A stretch of 64,000 nucleotides of DNA, taken from the NCBI GenBank assembly GCA_965208945.1, contig OZ242366.1:2232001-2296000 (forward strand). The letters run 5' to 3'. Under the pieces are notes generated by a model. It was not told where the DNA came from, searched no databases, and worked only from the letters and a program-made list of their open reading frames with translations. Position numbers and translations under genes: made by a program. Positions within the stretch are counted from its first letter, which is position 1. Each line of letters opens with the position of its first letter. The stretch is from JAPPLB01 sp965208945 (lineage in GTDB: Bacteria > Acidobacteriota > Terriglobia > Bryobacterales > UBA6623). Shown here in pieces: positions 56,037-64,000 of this stretch.

Positions 56037-56645
56037 TTGATCCCGCGTCAGTTCCTAGGCATTGATATCACGGATTGGCTAATTGCCGTGTTCACAGGTG
56101 TGCTGGCTGTTCTCAACGGGTTTCTAGTCTTCTACAATTGGCGGCTTTCCAAGGCTACGAAAATAGCCGCCGAATCCGCAAAGGAAGCAGCCAATGCTGC
56201 CCAAAAGCAAGCCCTCTTTGCAGAGAAGGCCCTTCTCGCTAGTGAGCTCCCAGATGTATATTTAGGGGAATTCGATGCCTTCGTAAACAAACGTGGGACA
56301 TGGGAGGTTACATCTGAGATAAGAAGCGACCGTGTGACCATGGTCCTCTCAGTGCACTTCAAATTTCTCTTCGAGGGCTCGCTTGATGAAAAAAAAGTTA
56401 GAAAAGTCAGCAAGAAGGTTTCCCCTGGCCGGCCTTACGTCGCAACGGTTAGGAACGCCCGCATTCCTGAGGCCATCGAGACTCTCCAAGTAGTCGTTAC
56501 CATATACTACGCTAGCCCACTCGGCGTTGGCGAAATGATGAACAACAGTACTCAGTACTGGATTCATCGTGAAGCAGACAACACTGTCAGGGTTGCTCGG
56601 AAGGATCCGAAGGATAGATTCAAGATCAAGAAGCTTACAGCTTAG
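56037..56645 (+). CDS. Membrane-anchored protein of unknown function
   Basis: A 202-residue protein starting with TTG, preceded by AGGAGG at 56025-56030. One membrane helix lies at about 12-33 (LIAVFTGVLAVLNGFLVFYNW), then an Ala/Lys-rich helix (about 36-65) probably forming a coiled coil, then a soluble beta-rich domain. No family recognised. Small one-helix proteins of this build occur in defence islands, but nothing here proves such a role. It lies between the GmrSD-like gene and tRNA-Ser. Confidence 0.6.
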   Translation: MIPRQFLGIDITDWLIAVFTGVLAVLNGFLVFYNWRLSKATKIAAESAKEAANAAQKQALFAEKALLASELPDVYLGEFDAFVNKRGTWEVTSEIRSDRVTMVLSVHFKFLFEGSLDEKKVRKVSKKVSPGRPYVATVRNARIPEAIETLQVVVTIYYASPLGVGEMMNNSTQYWIHREADNTVRVARKDPKDRFKIKKLTA

Positions 56646-56698
56646 ATCTCTGTGCTATCCGGTTCGCTCCGCCCCTCTTGTCGCGAGGTTATTGCAGT

Positions 56699-56792
<94 letters not shown>

Positions 56793-56960
56793 GCTGTGAG
56801 GGTGAGCGCGCGGCGGGAGCCGCGGGAGTGGATCTTGCAACTCCAATCTATCACACGGCCGGCGTTCCCGAGGGTCGAGAATCGGGCAGAGCAGACCGCT
56901 CGGCGCGCAGGCTCCCGAGCCGTCAAAAAGCCCGCGCGACTGCAATAGATTCGGCTCCGG

Positions 56961-57018
56961 CCTGCATTTCACCCCGCGTGGGGAGGCGAAGTGTTTGCGG
57001 GTCACGAAACACGGCCTT
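56961..57018 (+). mobile_element. Left-end remnant of dispersed repeat
   Basis: CCTGCATTTCACCCCGCG at 56961, then ggaggcgaagtg, then jumps to gggtcacgaaacacggcc. It matches the left end of the family with an internal deletion, and has no right terminus. It abuts the stop of the TlpA-like gene. Confidence 0.75.
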
Positions 57019-57540
57019 TTACAGCAGCGAGCTGAGGTAGTTCGAGATTTCCGGGCGGTTCCAGTCTTCGGGGCCGATGTATTTGCGGATGACGATCCCC
57101 TCGGGGTCGATGAGATACGTCTCCGGGTACTTGGCCGTGCCGTAGATGGTGCTGACGGAGCGCTCCGGGTCGCGCGCTGTGGGAAAGCTCACCGGCCGAA
57201 TCTCGAGAAAGCGGTCGTACGCTTCCTTTTCCTCGTCGACGCTCACGCCGAGAACGACGAGGCCGTCTCGTTGGAATCGATCGTGGACGGTGCTGAGAGA
57301 AGGCATCTCCTGAACGCAGGGCGGACACCAGGTCGCCCAGAAGTTGAGAAGCACGTACTTGCCCCGGTAGTCCGAGAGGCTCATCCCGCTCCCGTCATCG
57401 GCGGTCAGGTTGAAATCGGGCGCGCGGTCGCCGACATCGACATTGTGGATCTGGAAATACGGTACCGCGCGGGTGAGCAGCACACCCAGCAGGATCAGGT
57501 TCACGGCCCCGGCCCACGTCGCTCTGGAACTCCATGCCAT
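57019..57540 (-). CDS. TlpA/ResA-like thioredoxin-fold protein
   Basis: A 173-residue membrane-anchored periplasmic protein. The N-terminal helix is at about 9-25 and the thioredoxin-like domain starts at GDRAPDFNLTADDG. The active site is WCPPC in NFWATWCPPCVQEMP near 68. It probably reduces disulfides, for example in apocytochromes, of which this window has many. Its start is only three bases from the start of the divergent PTPS-like gene. Confidence 0.93.
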   Translation of the reverse strand: MAWSSRATWAGAVNLILLGVLLTRAVPYFQIHNVDVGDRAPDFNLTADDGSGMSLSDYRGKYVLLNFWATWCPPCVQEMPSLSTVHDRFQRDGLVVLGVSVDEEKEAYDRFLEIRPVSFPTARDPERSVSTIYGTAKYPETYLIDPEGIVIRKYIGPEDWNRPEISNYLSSLL

Positions 57541-57543
57541 AAA

Positions 57544-58020
57544 ATGAGGTCTGGTCTCAATGTAACGAGCCCGCCGGGATTCCGCAAATTGGTATTGATC
57601 ACCCGCAAGGCTGAGTTTTCGGCCTCCCATTTCTGTGCCGTTCCCGGTTTGAGCGTTGCGGAGAACGAGGCGCTCTTCGGCAAGGCCGCCCGCCGATCCG
57701 GTCACGGCCACAACTACGTCCTGGAGGTCACCGTCACGGGGGATGTCGATCCGGTTCACGGCATGGTCATGGATTTGAAGGTGCTCAAGGAGATCATCAA
57801 CGAGAATGTGGTCGATCTCTACGATCACCGCTTCCTCAATCACGAAGTCGAGCCGTTCGACCGGGTCGTGCCGACGCCGGAGAATATCGCGAAAGACATC
57901 TGGCGGCGGCTGGAGGAGCCGGTCGAAGAGAAGGACTGCCGGCTGCACGGGGTTCGGCTGTATGAGACAAGCGACCTCTATGTAGACTACTTTGGGCCGC
58001 GGGAATCAGCGGCTCGGTAA
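57544..58020 (+). CDS. 6-pyruvoyl-tetrahydropterin synthase paralogue lacking the catalytic Cys
   Basis: A 158-residue PTPS/QueD-fold protein. The zinc ligands are present (FSASHF and GHGHNY), but the position of the catalytic cysteine holds Ala48 (FGKAARRSGHGH). The Asp and Glu further on are kept (DLYDHRFLNH, RLYETSDLYV). It may have another activity, or act with the second copy 14 bp downstream. The ATG at 57544 leaves only 3 bp to the divergent gene, so a TTG at 57589 is a real alternative start. Confidence 0.82.
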   Translation: MRSGLNVTSPPGFRKLVLITRKAEFSASHFCAVPGLSVAENEALFGKAARRSGHGHNYVLEVTVTGDVDPVHGMVMDLKVLKEIINENVVDLYDHRFLNHEVEPFDRVVPTPENIAKDIWRRLEEPVEEKDCRLHGVRLYETSDLYVDYFGPRESAAR

Positions 58021-58034
58021 GGATCGATCCTGTA

Positions 58035-58454
58035 GTGCGGCTTACTCGGCGGTATTCATTTTCGGCCTCGCATCGTCTGCACAGCGGAGTGCTGAGCGAC
58101 GCGGAGAACGAGAGTCTGTTCGGCAAATGTAACAATCCGTTCGGCCACGGGCACAACTACGTCCTCGAAGTGAGTGTGACGGGCGAGCCCGACGGGTTCG
58201 CGGGAATGGTCGTGCCCCGCGGGAAGCTGGACGATTTCGTCGGACGCACGGCCCTCGATCGGATCGATCACGCCGACCTCAACAACGACGTCAAGGAGCT
58301 GCGGCAGATCGTGCCGACGACCGAGAACCTTTCGTTGCTCGTGCATCGCTGGTTGAACTCCGCCTGGGATGCGGAGTTCGGGGACGATGGAGCGAAGCTG
58401 GATCGGGTTCGCATCGAGGAGACGGCTCGCAATTCTTGTGAAGTGACGGATTGA
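58035..58454 (+). CDS. 6-pyruvoyl-tetrahydropterin synthase / QueD family protein
   Basis: A 139-residue PTPS-family enzyme with the complete motif: FSASHRLHS, catalytic Cys32 in FGKCNNPFGHGHNYVLE and VRIEETARNS near the end. It starts with GTG. It follows its Cys-less paralogue by 14 bp and precedes folE by 8 bp, so it probably acts on the 7,8-dihydroneopterin triphosphate made by FolE. Whether the product is tetrahydropterin or the queuosine precursor cannot be told from sequence. Confidence 0.88.
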   Translation: MRLTRRYSFSASHRLHSGVLSDAENESLFGKCNNPFGHGHNYVLEVSVTGEPDGFAGMVVPRGKLDDFVGRTALDRIDHADLNNDVKELRQIVPTTENLSLLVHRWLNSAWDAEFGDDGAKLDRVRIEETARNSCEVTD

Positions 58455-58462
58455 CGCGCGCC

Positions 58463-59092
58463 ATGAGCATGAAACTGAACCTGCACGACCTCCTGGATGA
58501 AGTGGAGTCTTCCGGCGAGCTCGAGAACCTGACGATGTCGGAATTCTATCGCCAATTGCTGCTGGAAATCGGCGAAGACCCCGATCGCGACGGGCTGCGG
58601 CGCACGCCGGAGCGCGCCGGCAAGGCGCTCGCCGAGCTGACGAAGGGCTATCGGATGGACGCCAAAGAGGTGTTGAACGGCGCGCTGTTCGAGGTCAGCT
58701 ACGACGAGATGGTGATCGTGAAAGACATCGAGATGTTCAGTCTCTGTGAGCACCACCTGCTGCCCTTCTTCGGCAAGGTCCACGTGGCCTACATTCCGAC
58801 GAAGAAGGTGATCGGGCTCAGCAAGGTGGCCCGCGTCGTCGAGATGTTCGCCCGCCGGTTGCAAGTCCAGGAGAGGCTCACCAAGCAGATCGCCGACACG
58901 ATCCAGGAGGCGATCGACCCGGCCGGCGTCGGGGTCGTGATCGAAGCGCGGCATCTTTGCATAATGATGCGCGGTATCGAGAAACAGCACTCGTCCGCGG
59001 TGACCAGCGCCATGGTAGGGGCGTTCCGCGACAACCTGCAGACGCGGGAAGAGTTCCTCTCGCTGATTCAGCGGCCGACCGACGGGGTGTAG
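58463..59092 (+). CDS. folE: GTP cyclohydrolase I
   Basis: A 209-residue enzyme making dihydroneopterin triphosphate from GTP. Zinc-binding residues lie in FSLCEHHLLPFFGKVHVAY near 93 and RHLCIMMRGIEKQHS near 165; GLSKVARVVEMFARRLQVQE is the standard core. The ATG at 58463 or 58469 could be used. It is the third gene of a pterin operon with the two PTPS-type genes and is followed by der 10 bp on. Confidence 0.95.
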   Translation: MSMKLNLHDLLDEVESSGELENLTMSEFYRQLLLEIGEDPDRDGLRRTPERAGKALAELTKGYRMDAKEVLNGALFEVSYDEMVIVKDIEMFSLCEHHLLPFFGKVHVAYIPTKKVIGLSKVARVVEMFARRLQVQERLTKQIADTIQEAIDPAGVGVVIEARHLCIMMRGIEKQHSSAVTSAMVGAFRDNLQTREEFLSLIQRPTDGV

Positions 59093-59102
59093 GCCAACCG
59101 CC

Positions 59103-60425
59103 ATGAGCGCCCCGGCGCGCCCGACCGTCGTGATTGTCGGGCGTCCCAACGTCGGCAAGTCCACTCTTTTCAACCGCATCACCGCGAGCCGCCGGTCGAT
59201 CGTCGGAGACCAGCCGGGCATCACCCGCGACCGGATTCAGATGCGCGCCGTCTGGAAAGGGCGCTCGTTTGACTTGGTCGACACGGGCGGCATGCTGTTC
59301 GGCGAGAAGGAGGAGTTCCCAATCCTCGTCAATCACAAGGTGCGCGAGGCGCTGGAGACGGCGGCTCACGTGATGCTCGTCGCCGACGGCCGCGCGGAGT
59401 TGACGAGCACCGACCGCGACTTGGCGGATCTGCTGCGCCGGGTCGGCAAGCCGTCCACGCTCGTGGTGAACAAGTGCGATACCCCCGCGTCCGACGGTGC
59501 CGCCGCGAACTTTCATGAGTTGGGGTTCGACGCCGTTTTGCCGATCTCCGCCGAGCACGGCCGCGGCATCGAGGCTCTTCTCGATCGCGTGACGGCCGAT
59601 CTTCCCCAGGCTGAGGCTGAGGATGACCCGGAGAGGCCCATCCGCGTCGCCATCATCGGACGTCCGAACGCCGGCAAATCGACGTTGCTGAATCGTTTGA
59701 CCGGAAAGGAGCGCGCCATCGTTTCCCCGACGGCGGGGACGACCCGCGACGCCGTCGATGAGCAGGTCACGCGGCGGGGCAAGGTGTACCGGTTCGTCGA
59801 TACCGCCGGCATCCGCCGAAAGGGCGCGACGCGGGAGCTGGCCGAGAAGCTGAGCGTCGTCATGGCGCAGCGCCACATCCGGCTCGCGGATGCGGTCCTG
59901 TTCGTGGTCGACGCGGTGGAAGGCGTTGCGGCCCTCGACACCCGCATCGCCGGCTACGCGCACGAAGCGGGCAAGGCCGCCGTGGTGATCGTCAACAAGT
60001 GGGACTTGGTCGACGACAAGCGCCGGCGCCGGTTCGAGACGGACATGCGCGAGAAGATCAAGTTTCTCTCCTACGCGCCCGTGCGGTTCGTCTCGGCGCT
60101 CGAGGACAAGGGCATGCAGCAGATCTTTTCGTCGCTGCATCAGGTGGTGCAGGCGTCCCGGCGCCGCGTGCCGACAGGCGAGTTGAACCGCTTCATCGAA
60201 AGCGTCGACTGGGAGCGTGCGACGTATCCCGGAGCGCGGCGTCCGAAGATCCGTTACGTTACGCAGGCTGGCGTGGCGCCGCCGACATTCGTCTTCTTCA
60301 TCACGGGTGATGACAAGTTCCACTTCTCGTTCGAGCGGTTCCTCGTGAATCAGCTCCGCGCCGCCTTCCCGTTCGAGGGCACCCCGGTCGTCGTCAAGGC
60401 GAAGCGAAAACGCAGATCGGGATAA
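59103..60425 (+). CDS. der: Ribosome biogenesis GTPase Der
   Basis: A 440-residue double GTPase. The first G domain has GRPNVGKST and DTGG; the second has GRPNAGKST near 188, DTAG and NKWD. A C-terminal KH-like domain follows (RPKIRYVTQAGVAPPTFVFF). It acts in 50S subunit assembly. It is probably read through from folE. Confidence 0.97.
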   Translation: MSAPARPTVVIVGRPNVGKSTLFNRITASRRSIVGDQPGITRDRIQMRAVWKGRSFDLVDTGGMLFGEKEEFPILVNHKVREALETAAHVMLVADGRAELTSTDRDLADLLRRVGKPSTLVVNKCDTPASDGAAANFHELGFDAVLPISAEHGRGIEALLDRVTADLPQAEAEDDPERPIRVAIIGRPNAGKSTLLNRLTGKERAIVSPTAGTTRDAVDEQVTRRGKVYRFVDTAGIRRKGATRELAEKLSVVMAQRHIRLADAVLFVVDAVEGVAALDTRIAGYAHEAGKAAVVIVNKWDLVDDKRRRRFETDMREKIKFLSYAPVRFVSALEDKGMQQIFSSLHQVVQASRRRVPTGELNRFIESVDWERATYPGARRPKIRYVTQAGVAPPTFVFFITGDDKFHFSFERFLVNQLRAAFPFEGTPVVVKAKRKRRSG

Positions 60426-60487
60426 GATAAGGGCGGGACGGAGCGCCGTCCGGCGCCGGTTTTCCGGCAGTCCCGAGAGATCCGCCA

Positions 60488-61324
60488 GTGGCTCGCAATC
60501 GAGTAGCCTTTCAAGGAGCGCGCGGGGCGTTCAGTGAAGACGCCGCCCGGCGCATGCTGGGGGACTCGATCGACTTCTTGCCTTGTGAGCGCTTCGAAGA
60601 TGTGTTCCAGGCGCTGGCGGAAGGCAAGGCGGCCGCCTCCGTCGTGCCGATCGAGAACACGCTGCACGGCTCGGTGCACGAGAATTACGACCACCTGTTG
60701 AACTTCAAGCTGCCGATCGTGGCCGAGACGCGGGTGCGAATCGTGCACAACCTCATTGGCCGCCCGGAAGCCACGCTCTTGAAAGTCCGGACCGCGATCT
60801 CGCACCCGGTGGCGCTGCGTCAATGTCTGAACTTCTTCAAGAGCCGCAAGCGGATTCGCTCGCAGATCGACTATGACACGGCCGGCAGTGTGCGTCGGAT
60901 CATGGAAGAGGACGATCCGTCCGTAGCCGCGATTGCCTCCGAGACGGCGGCCGCGTATTACGGCGCCAAGTTGTTGAAGAAGTCGATCGAAGACGATCGC
61001 CATAACTACACGCGCTTCTTTCTGCTGAAGCGCAAGGCTCCGCGTAAAGTGGCGAAGAAGGGTGTCCCGCTGAAGACCTCGATTGTCTTCTCGACCCCGA
61101 ACAAGCCGGGGACGCTGTTCCGATGTCTGAGCGCCTTTGCCCTGCGTGACATCAATATGGACAAGATCGAGTCGCGTCCGTTTCGGGGACGGATGTTCGA
61201 ATATCTCTTTTATCTTGATTTTCTGGGTTCGCCCGACGAACCGAACTGCCGCAACGCGATGTCCCATCTGCGTGAGATGACGGACTTCATGGCTATTCTC
61301 GGATGCTATCCGCAGGCGACCTGA
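60488..61324 (+). CDS. pheA: Prephenate dehydratase
   Basis: A 278-residue stand-alone enzyme of phenylalanine synthesis. Catalytic region: VAFQGARGAFSEDAARRM at the start, VPIENTLHGSVHENYDHL near 55 and NYTRFFLL near 177 with the essential Thr. A C-terminal ACT domain (TSIVFSTPNKPGTLFRCLSAF and ESRPF) provides feedback control. It begins with GTG at 60488. Confidence 0.95.
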   Translation: MARNRVAFQGARGAFSEDAARRMLGDSIDFLPCERFEDVFQALAEGKAAASVVPIENTLHGSVHENYDHLLNFKLPIVAETRVRIVHNLIGRPEATLLKVRTAISHPVALRQCLNFFKSRKRIRSQIDYDTAGSVRRIMEEDDPSVAAIASETAAAYYGAKLLKKSIEDDRHNYTRFFLLKRKAPRKVAKKGVPLKTSIVFSTPNKPGTLFRCLSAFALRDINMDKIESRPFRGRMFEYLFYLDFLGSPDEPNCRNAMSHLREMTDFMAILGCYPQAT

Positions 61325-61341
61325 TCGGAGTGAAGGAATCT

Positions 61342-63837
61342 ATGGCGGAATCGCAGAGCGATCAACCGGTTGAGTTCACAGAGACGGAGTTTCCAGAAGA
61401 GATCGCGCTGTTGCCGGTGAGGGATACGGTGCTCTTCCCGCGGGCCGTGATGCCCCTGAACATCGGCCGGGAGAGCTCGATCTCGCTGGTGACATCCCTC
61501 GGGGAGAACAAGATTCTCGGTGTCGTGGCGCAGCGGGATCCGCGCGTCGATGCGCCCGACCCGGACGATCTCTACCATCTCGGCACCCTGGCGGTGATCC
61601 ACAAATCCGTGCGGATGCCCGACAACAGCCTGCTGATTTTCTGCGAAGGGTTGGAGCGTATTCGCGTCACGGAGTTCGTTTCGCAAAAGCCCTACTACAC
61701 GGTGCGTTACGAACAGGTGATGGAAGAAGCCGGGGAGACGACGCCCGAGATGGAGGCGTTGCGCCAGAACTCCATCCACGTGTTCAGCGAAGTGGTCGAA
61801 CTGTCGCCGGCGCTCTCCGAAGACGCACTCACGATGGTGACCCATCTGGAGGAGCCCGGCCGCGTGGCCGATTTTATGGCCGCGGCGCTGCCTGGTCTGG
61901 CGTCTCCCGAGAAGCAGGGAGTCCTGGAGACAACCAATGTCAAGCAGCGCATGGAAGACCTGATGCGCTTTCTGGTGAAAGAGCGTGAGGTTCTGCAGCT
62001 TCGCAACAAGATCCAATCGCAGGTGCAGGATCAGCTTTCCGAATCGCAGCGCGAGTTCTACTTGCGCGAGCAGATCAAGGCCATCCAGAAGGAGTTGGGC
62101 GAGTTTGACGAAAACGCCGAAATCGAAGAGTTGCGCGTGAAGATCGACGAGTCCGGCATGCCCGACGACGTCAGGAAAGAAGCTCATCGGGAGCTGAAGC
62201 GGCTCTCACGCATGTCGCCCGCTGCCGCCGATTACACCGTCACGCGGACCTACCTCGACTGGCTGGTCGTGCTGCCGTGGGAAAAGACGTCCGCCGGCTC
62301 CGTGGACATCATCAAGGCGAAGCAGGCGCTCGACGAAGACCACTACGATCTCGAGAAGATCAAGGAGCGCATCCTCGACTATTTGGCAGTCTTGCAGCTC
62401 AAGCCGTCGCTCAAGGGGCCGATCCTGTGCTTCGTGGGGCCGCCGGGGGTCGGCAAGACTTCGCTCGGAAAATCGATTGCTCGCGCGCTCGGCCGTGAAT
62501 TTGTGCGGCTTTCTCTCGGCGGCGTTCACGACGAGGCGGAAGTCCGCGGCCACCGTCGGACCTACATCGGAGCGTTGCCCGGACAGATTATCCAGAGCTT
62601 GCGACGGGCGGGCACGAGAGACCCGGTCTTCATGCTGGATGAGATCGACAAGCTGGGCCGCGACTTCCGGGGCGATCCGTCAGCGGCGTTGCTGGAAGTG
62701 CTCGACCCGGAGCAGAACAGCACCTTCCGGGACAACTACCTCGATGTGCCTTTCGATTTGTCGAAAGTCCTGTTCGTAACGACGGCCAACGTGATGGACC
62801 CCGTGCCCGATGCCCTGCGCGACCGGATGGAAGTGCTCCAACTCCAGGGATACACCGAATCCGAGAAGATACAGATCGCCTTCCAGTATCTGATCCCTCG
62901 GCAGATCTCCGAGAACGGCCTGAGGGCCTCTGATATTCGATTCAGCGAGGACGCGGTGTCGCACGTCATTCGCCGCTACACGCGCGAAGCCGGCGTGCGG
63001 AATCTGGAGCGGGAGATCGGGACCATCTGCCGCAAACGCGCACGGCGCATTGCGCATGACAAGTCGCTGGCGGAGCAGCAAGCCGGCGCGAAGAAGACCG
63101 CAAAACCGAAGAAGCGTTCCGTCTTGCGAGTGAGCCGCAAGAAAGTGGAAGAGGCGCTCGGGGCCCCGAAGCACCGCAAGGCAGCGGAAGTCGCAAAACG
63201 GACGCGGCACCCCGGAGTATCGGTCGGTTTGGCGTGGACGCCCACCGGCGGCGACGTGCTTTACCTCGAAGCAACCCAGATGCCCGGCGCGGGCAAAGGG
63301 CTCACGCTCACCGGTCACCTCGGCAAGGTGATGCAGGAATCGATGCAGGCGGCGCTGAGTTGGGTGCGGGCCCATGCGAAGCAACTGGACATACCGCCGG
63401 CCCATTTCAAGGAGCACGACTTGCATCTGCATGTCCCGGCCGGCGCGATCCCGAAGGACGGCCCCTCCGCAGGCATTACCGCCGTGACGGCGCTGGTCTC
63501 ACTCATCACCGGTTGTTGCGTCAACAAGGAGTTGGCGATGACCGGCGAAACGACACTCAGCGGCCTGGTCCTCCCCGTCGGCGGCATCAAGGAGAAAGTG
63601 CTGGCGGCTCGGCGCGCCGGTGTCAAAACGGTTGTCCTGCCGGCCGAGAATGAAGTTCAGGTAAAAGAGGACCTCAAGAGCGAGCAGCTCGGTGATCTCG
63701 AGATCAAGTACGTCGAGACCGTGGATCAGGTGATCTCGCTGGTTCTCGAACCACCCAAGGACGCCGGCAAGACCGCCCCCAAGACGCGCAGACGCCCCGC
63801 GCGATCTCACACCGTCAGTCCCGTGGCGAGCGCCTAG
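61342..63837 (+). CDS. lon: ATP-dependent protease Lon
   Basis: An 831-residue protein. The N-terminal substrate-binding domain (ALLPVRDTVLFPRAVMPL) is followed by the AAA+ module, with Walker A GPPGVGKTS near 366-374. The C-terminal protease domain has Ser709 (KDGPSAG) and Lys752, 43 residues apart as in E. coli Lon. A Lys/Arg-rich linker (QQAGAKKTAKPKKRS) lies between the two. ATG 61342 is the family start. The TAG stop is the CTAG flank of the repeat at 63838. Confidence 0.97.
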   Translation: MAESQSDQPVEFTETEFPEEIALLPVRDTVLFPRAVMPLNIGRESSISLVTSLGENKILGVVAQRDPRVDAPDPDDLYHLGTLAVIHKSVRMPDNSLLIFCEGLERIRVTEFVSQKPYYTVRYEQVMEEAGETTPEMEALRQNSIHVFSEVVELSPALSEDALTMVTHLEEPGRVADFMAAALPGLASPEKQGVLETTNVKQRMEDLMRFLVKEREVLQLRNKIQSQVQDQLSESQREFYLREQIKAIQKELGEFDENAEIEELRVKIDESGMPDDVRKEAHRELKRLSRMSPAAADYTVTRTYLDWLVVLPWEKTSAGSVDIIKAKQALDEDHYDLEKIKERILDYLAVLQLKPSLKGPILCFVGPPGVGKTSLGKSIARALGREFVRLSLGGVHDEAEVRGHRRTYIGALPGQIIQSLRRAGTRDPVFMLDEIDKLGRDFRGDPSAALLEVLDPEQNSTFRDNYLDVPFDLSKVLFVTTANVMDPVPDALRDRMEVLQLQGYTESEKIQIAFQYLIPRQISENGLRASDIRFSEDAVSHVIRRYTREAGVRNLEREIGTICRKRARRIAHDKSLAEQQAGAKKTAKPKKRSVLRVSRKKVEEALGAPKHRKAAEVAKRTRHPGVSVGLAWTPTGGDVLYLEATQMPGAGKGLTLTGHLGKVMQESMQAALSWVRAHAKQLDIPPAHFKEHDLHLHVPAGAIPKDGPSAGITAVTALVSLITGCCVNKELAMTGETTLSGLVLPVGGIKEKVLAARRAGVKTVVLPAENEVQVKEDLKSEQLGDLEIKYVETVDQVISLVLEPPKDAGKTAPKTRRRPARSHTVSPVASA

Positions 63838-64000
63838 CCTGCATTTCTCACCACGCGGCGAGGCGAAGTGCGTGAGAGGGCCGTCAGGACGAGGCGCGAG
63901 CCGCTTGGCGCGCGCAGGCGTACTTGACAAATCGCCGCCTTCACCCTTCGGGTCACGAAACACGGCCTTTTCGGTTCAATGGCCTTCAGACATTTCTTCT
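63838..64000 (+). mobile_element. MITE-like dispersed repeat, cut by window end
   Basis: Left end CCTGCATTTCTCACCAC at 63838 after CTAG (63834-63837). It carries the short-variant core up to gcgtacttgac and then the long-variant segment (gggtcacgaaacacggcc), so it combines both. The right end lies beyond the window. Confidence 0.9.

Overview
The window (about 64 kb, GC-rich) looks like a chromosomal segment of an Acidobacteriota bacterium of the Bryobacterales/Solibacter type. The pointers are a TIGR03437-type (Solibacter-family) domain fused to a haem/copper enzyme at 10403-12499, planctomycete-style PSCyt/DUF1549/DUF1553 and DUF1501 proteins, many Tat-exported oxidoreductases, and a radical SAM enzyme of the Tes/Mss membrane-spanning-lipid type. 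This placement is inference from protein families; there is no rRNA gene in the window.

Layout. 52-5125: DUF1549/DUF1553 cytochrome, DUF1501 and DoxX genes. 5353-9776: exported esterase, sialidase-like protein, aldo/keto reductase. 10026-10359: relic of an SNF2-type helicase. 10403-16166: copper/haem protein, M28 peptidase, unknown protein, Gfo/Idh/MocA oxidoreductase. 16167-19536: one dispersed-repeat copy holding a nested IS1380 and a nested IS110/IS1111 element. 19691-25137: aldo/keto reductase, pyrF, thpR, radical SAM, membrane protein, glmM. 25684-27877: ECF sigma, anti-sigma and secretin-like operon. 28252-36723: quinone oxidoreductase, cyclophilin-like protein, lipoprotein, thiC, PIG-L deacetylase, HpcH/HpaI aldolase, IPT/TIG protein, queG. 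37237-39360: Tes/Mss-like radical SAM protein. 39460-46682: ThuA-like protein, dihaem cytochrome plus PQQ dehydrogenase pair, giant PHP/DUF3604 protein, exported methyltransferase. 46980-49738: M56-TonB and BlaI pair, arfB, cytochrome c. 50019-52957: orphan nuoB, macrodomain protein, sulfite-oxidase-like enzyme. 53313-56645: AT-richer accessory patch (GmrSD-like DUF262/HNH gene, membrane-anchored unknown) beside tRNA-Ser(GCT). 57019-63837: TlpA-like protein, two PTPS paralogues, folE, der, pheA, lon.

The most distinctive thing is a dispersed repeat family with about 15 loci, one every 4 kb. Its ends are CCTGCATTTCTCACCAC and the inverse, and copies are flanked by 4-bp CTAG or TTAG duplications. 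The full-length IS1380 element at 16223-17946 has matching ends and the same CTAG duplication, so the repeats are best read as non-autonomous (MITE-like) partners of that IS. All copies whose polarity can be judged point the same way. Because YTAG contains a stop codon, many copies sit exactly on gene ends and share the stop; three copies place an ATG at their right end just where a downstream gene begins. One copy was hit by the IS1380 itself and, in its internal hairpin, by an IS110/IS1111 element. The 3' non-coding part of that element carries short segments matching both halves of its own target and of its own end junction, as expected of a bridge/seek RNA.
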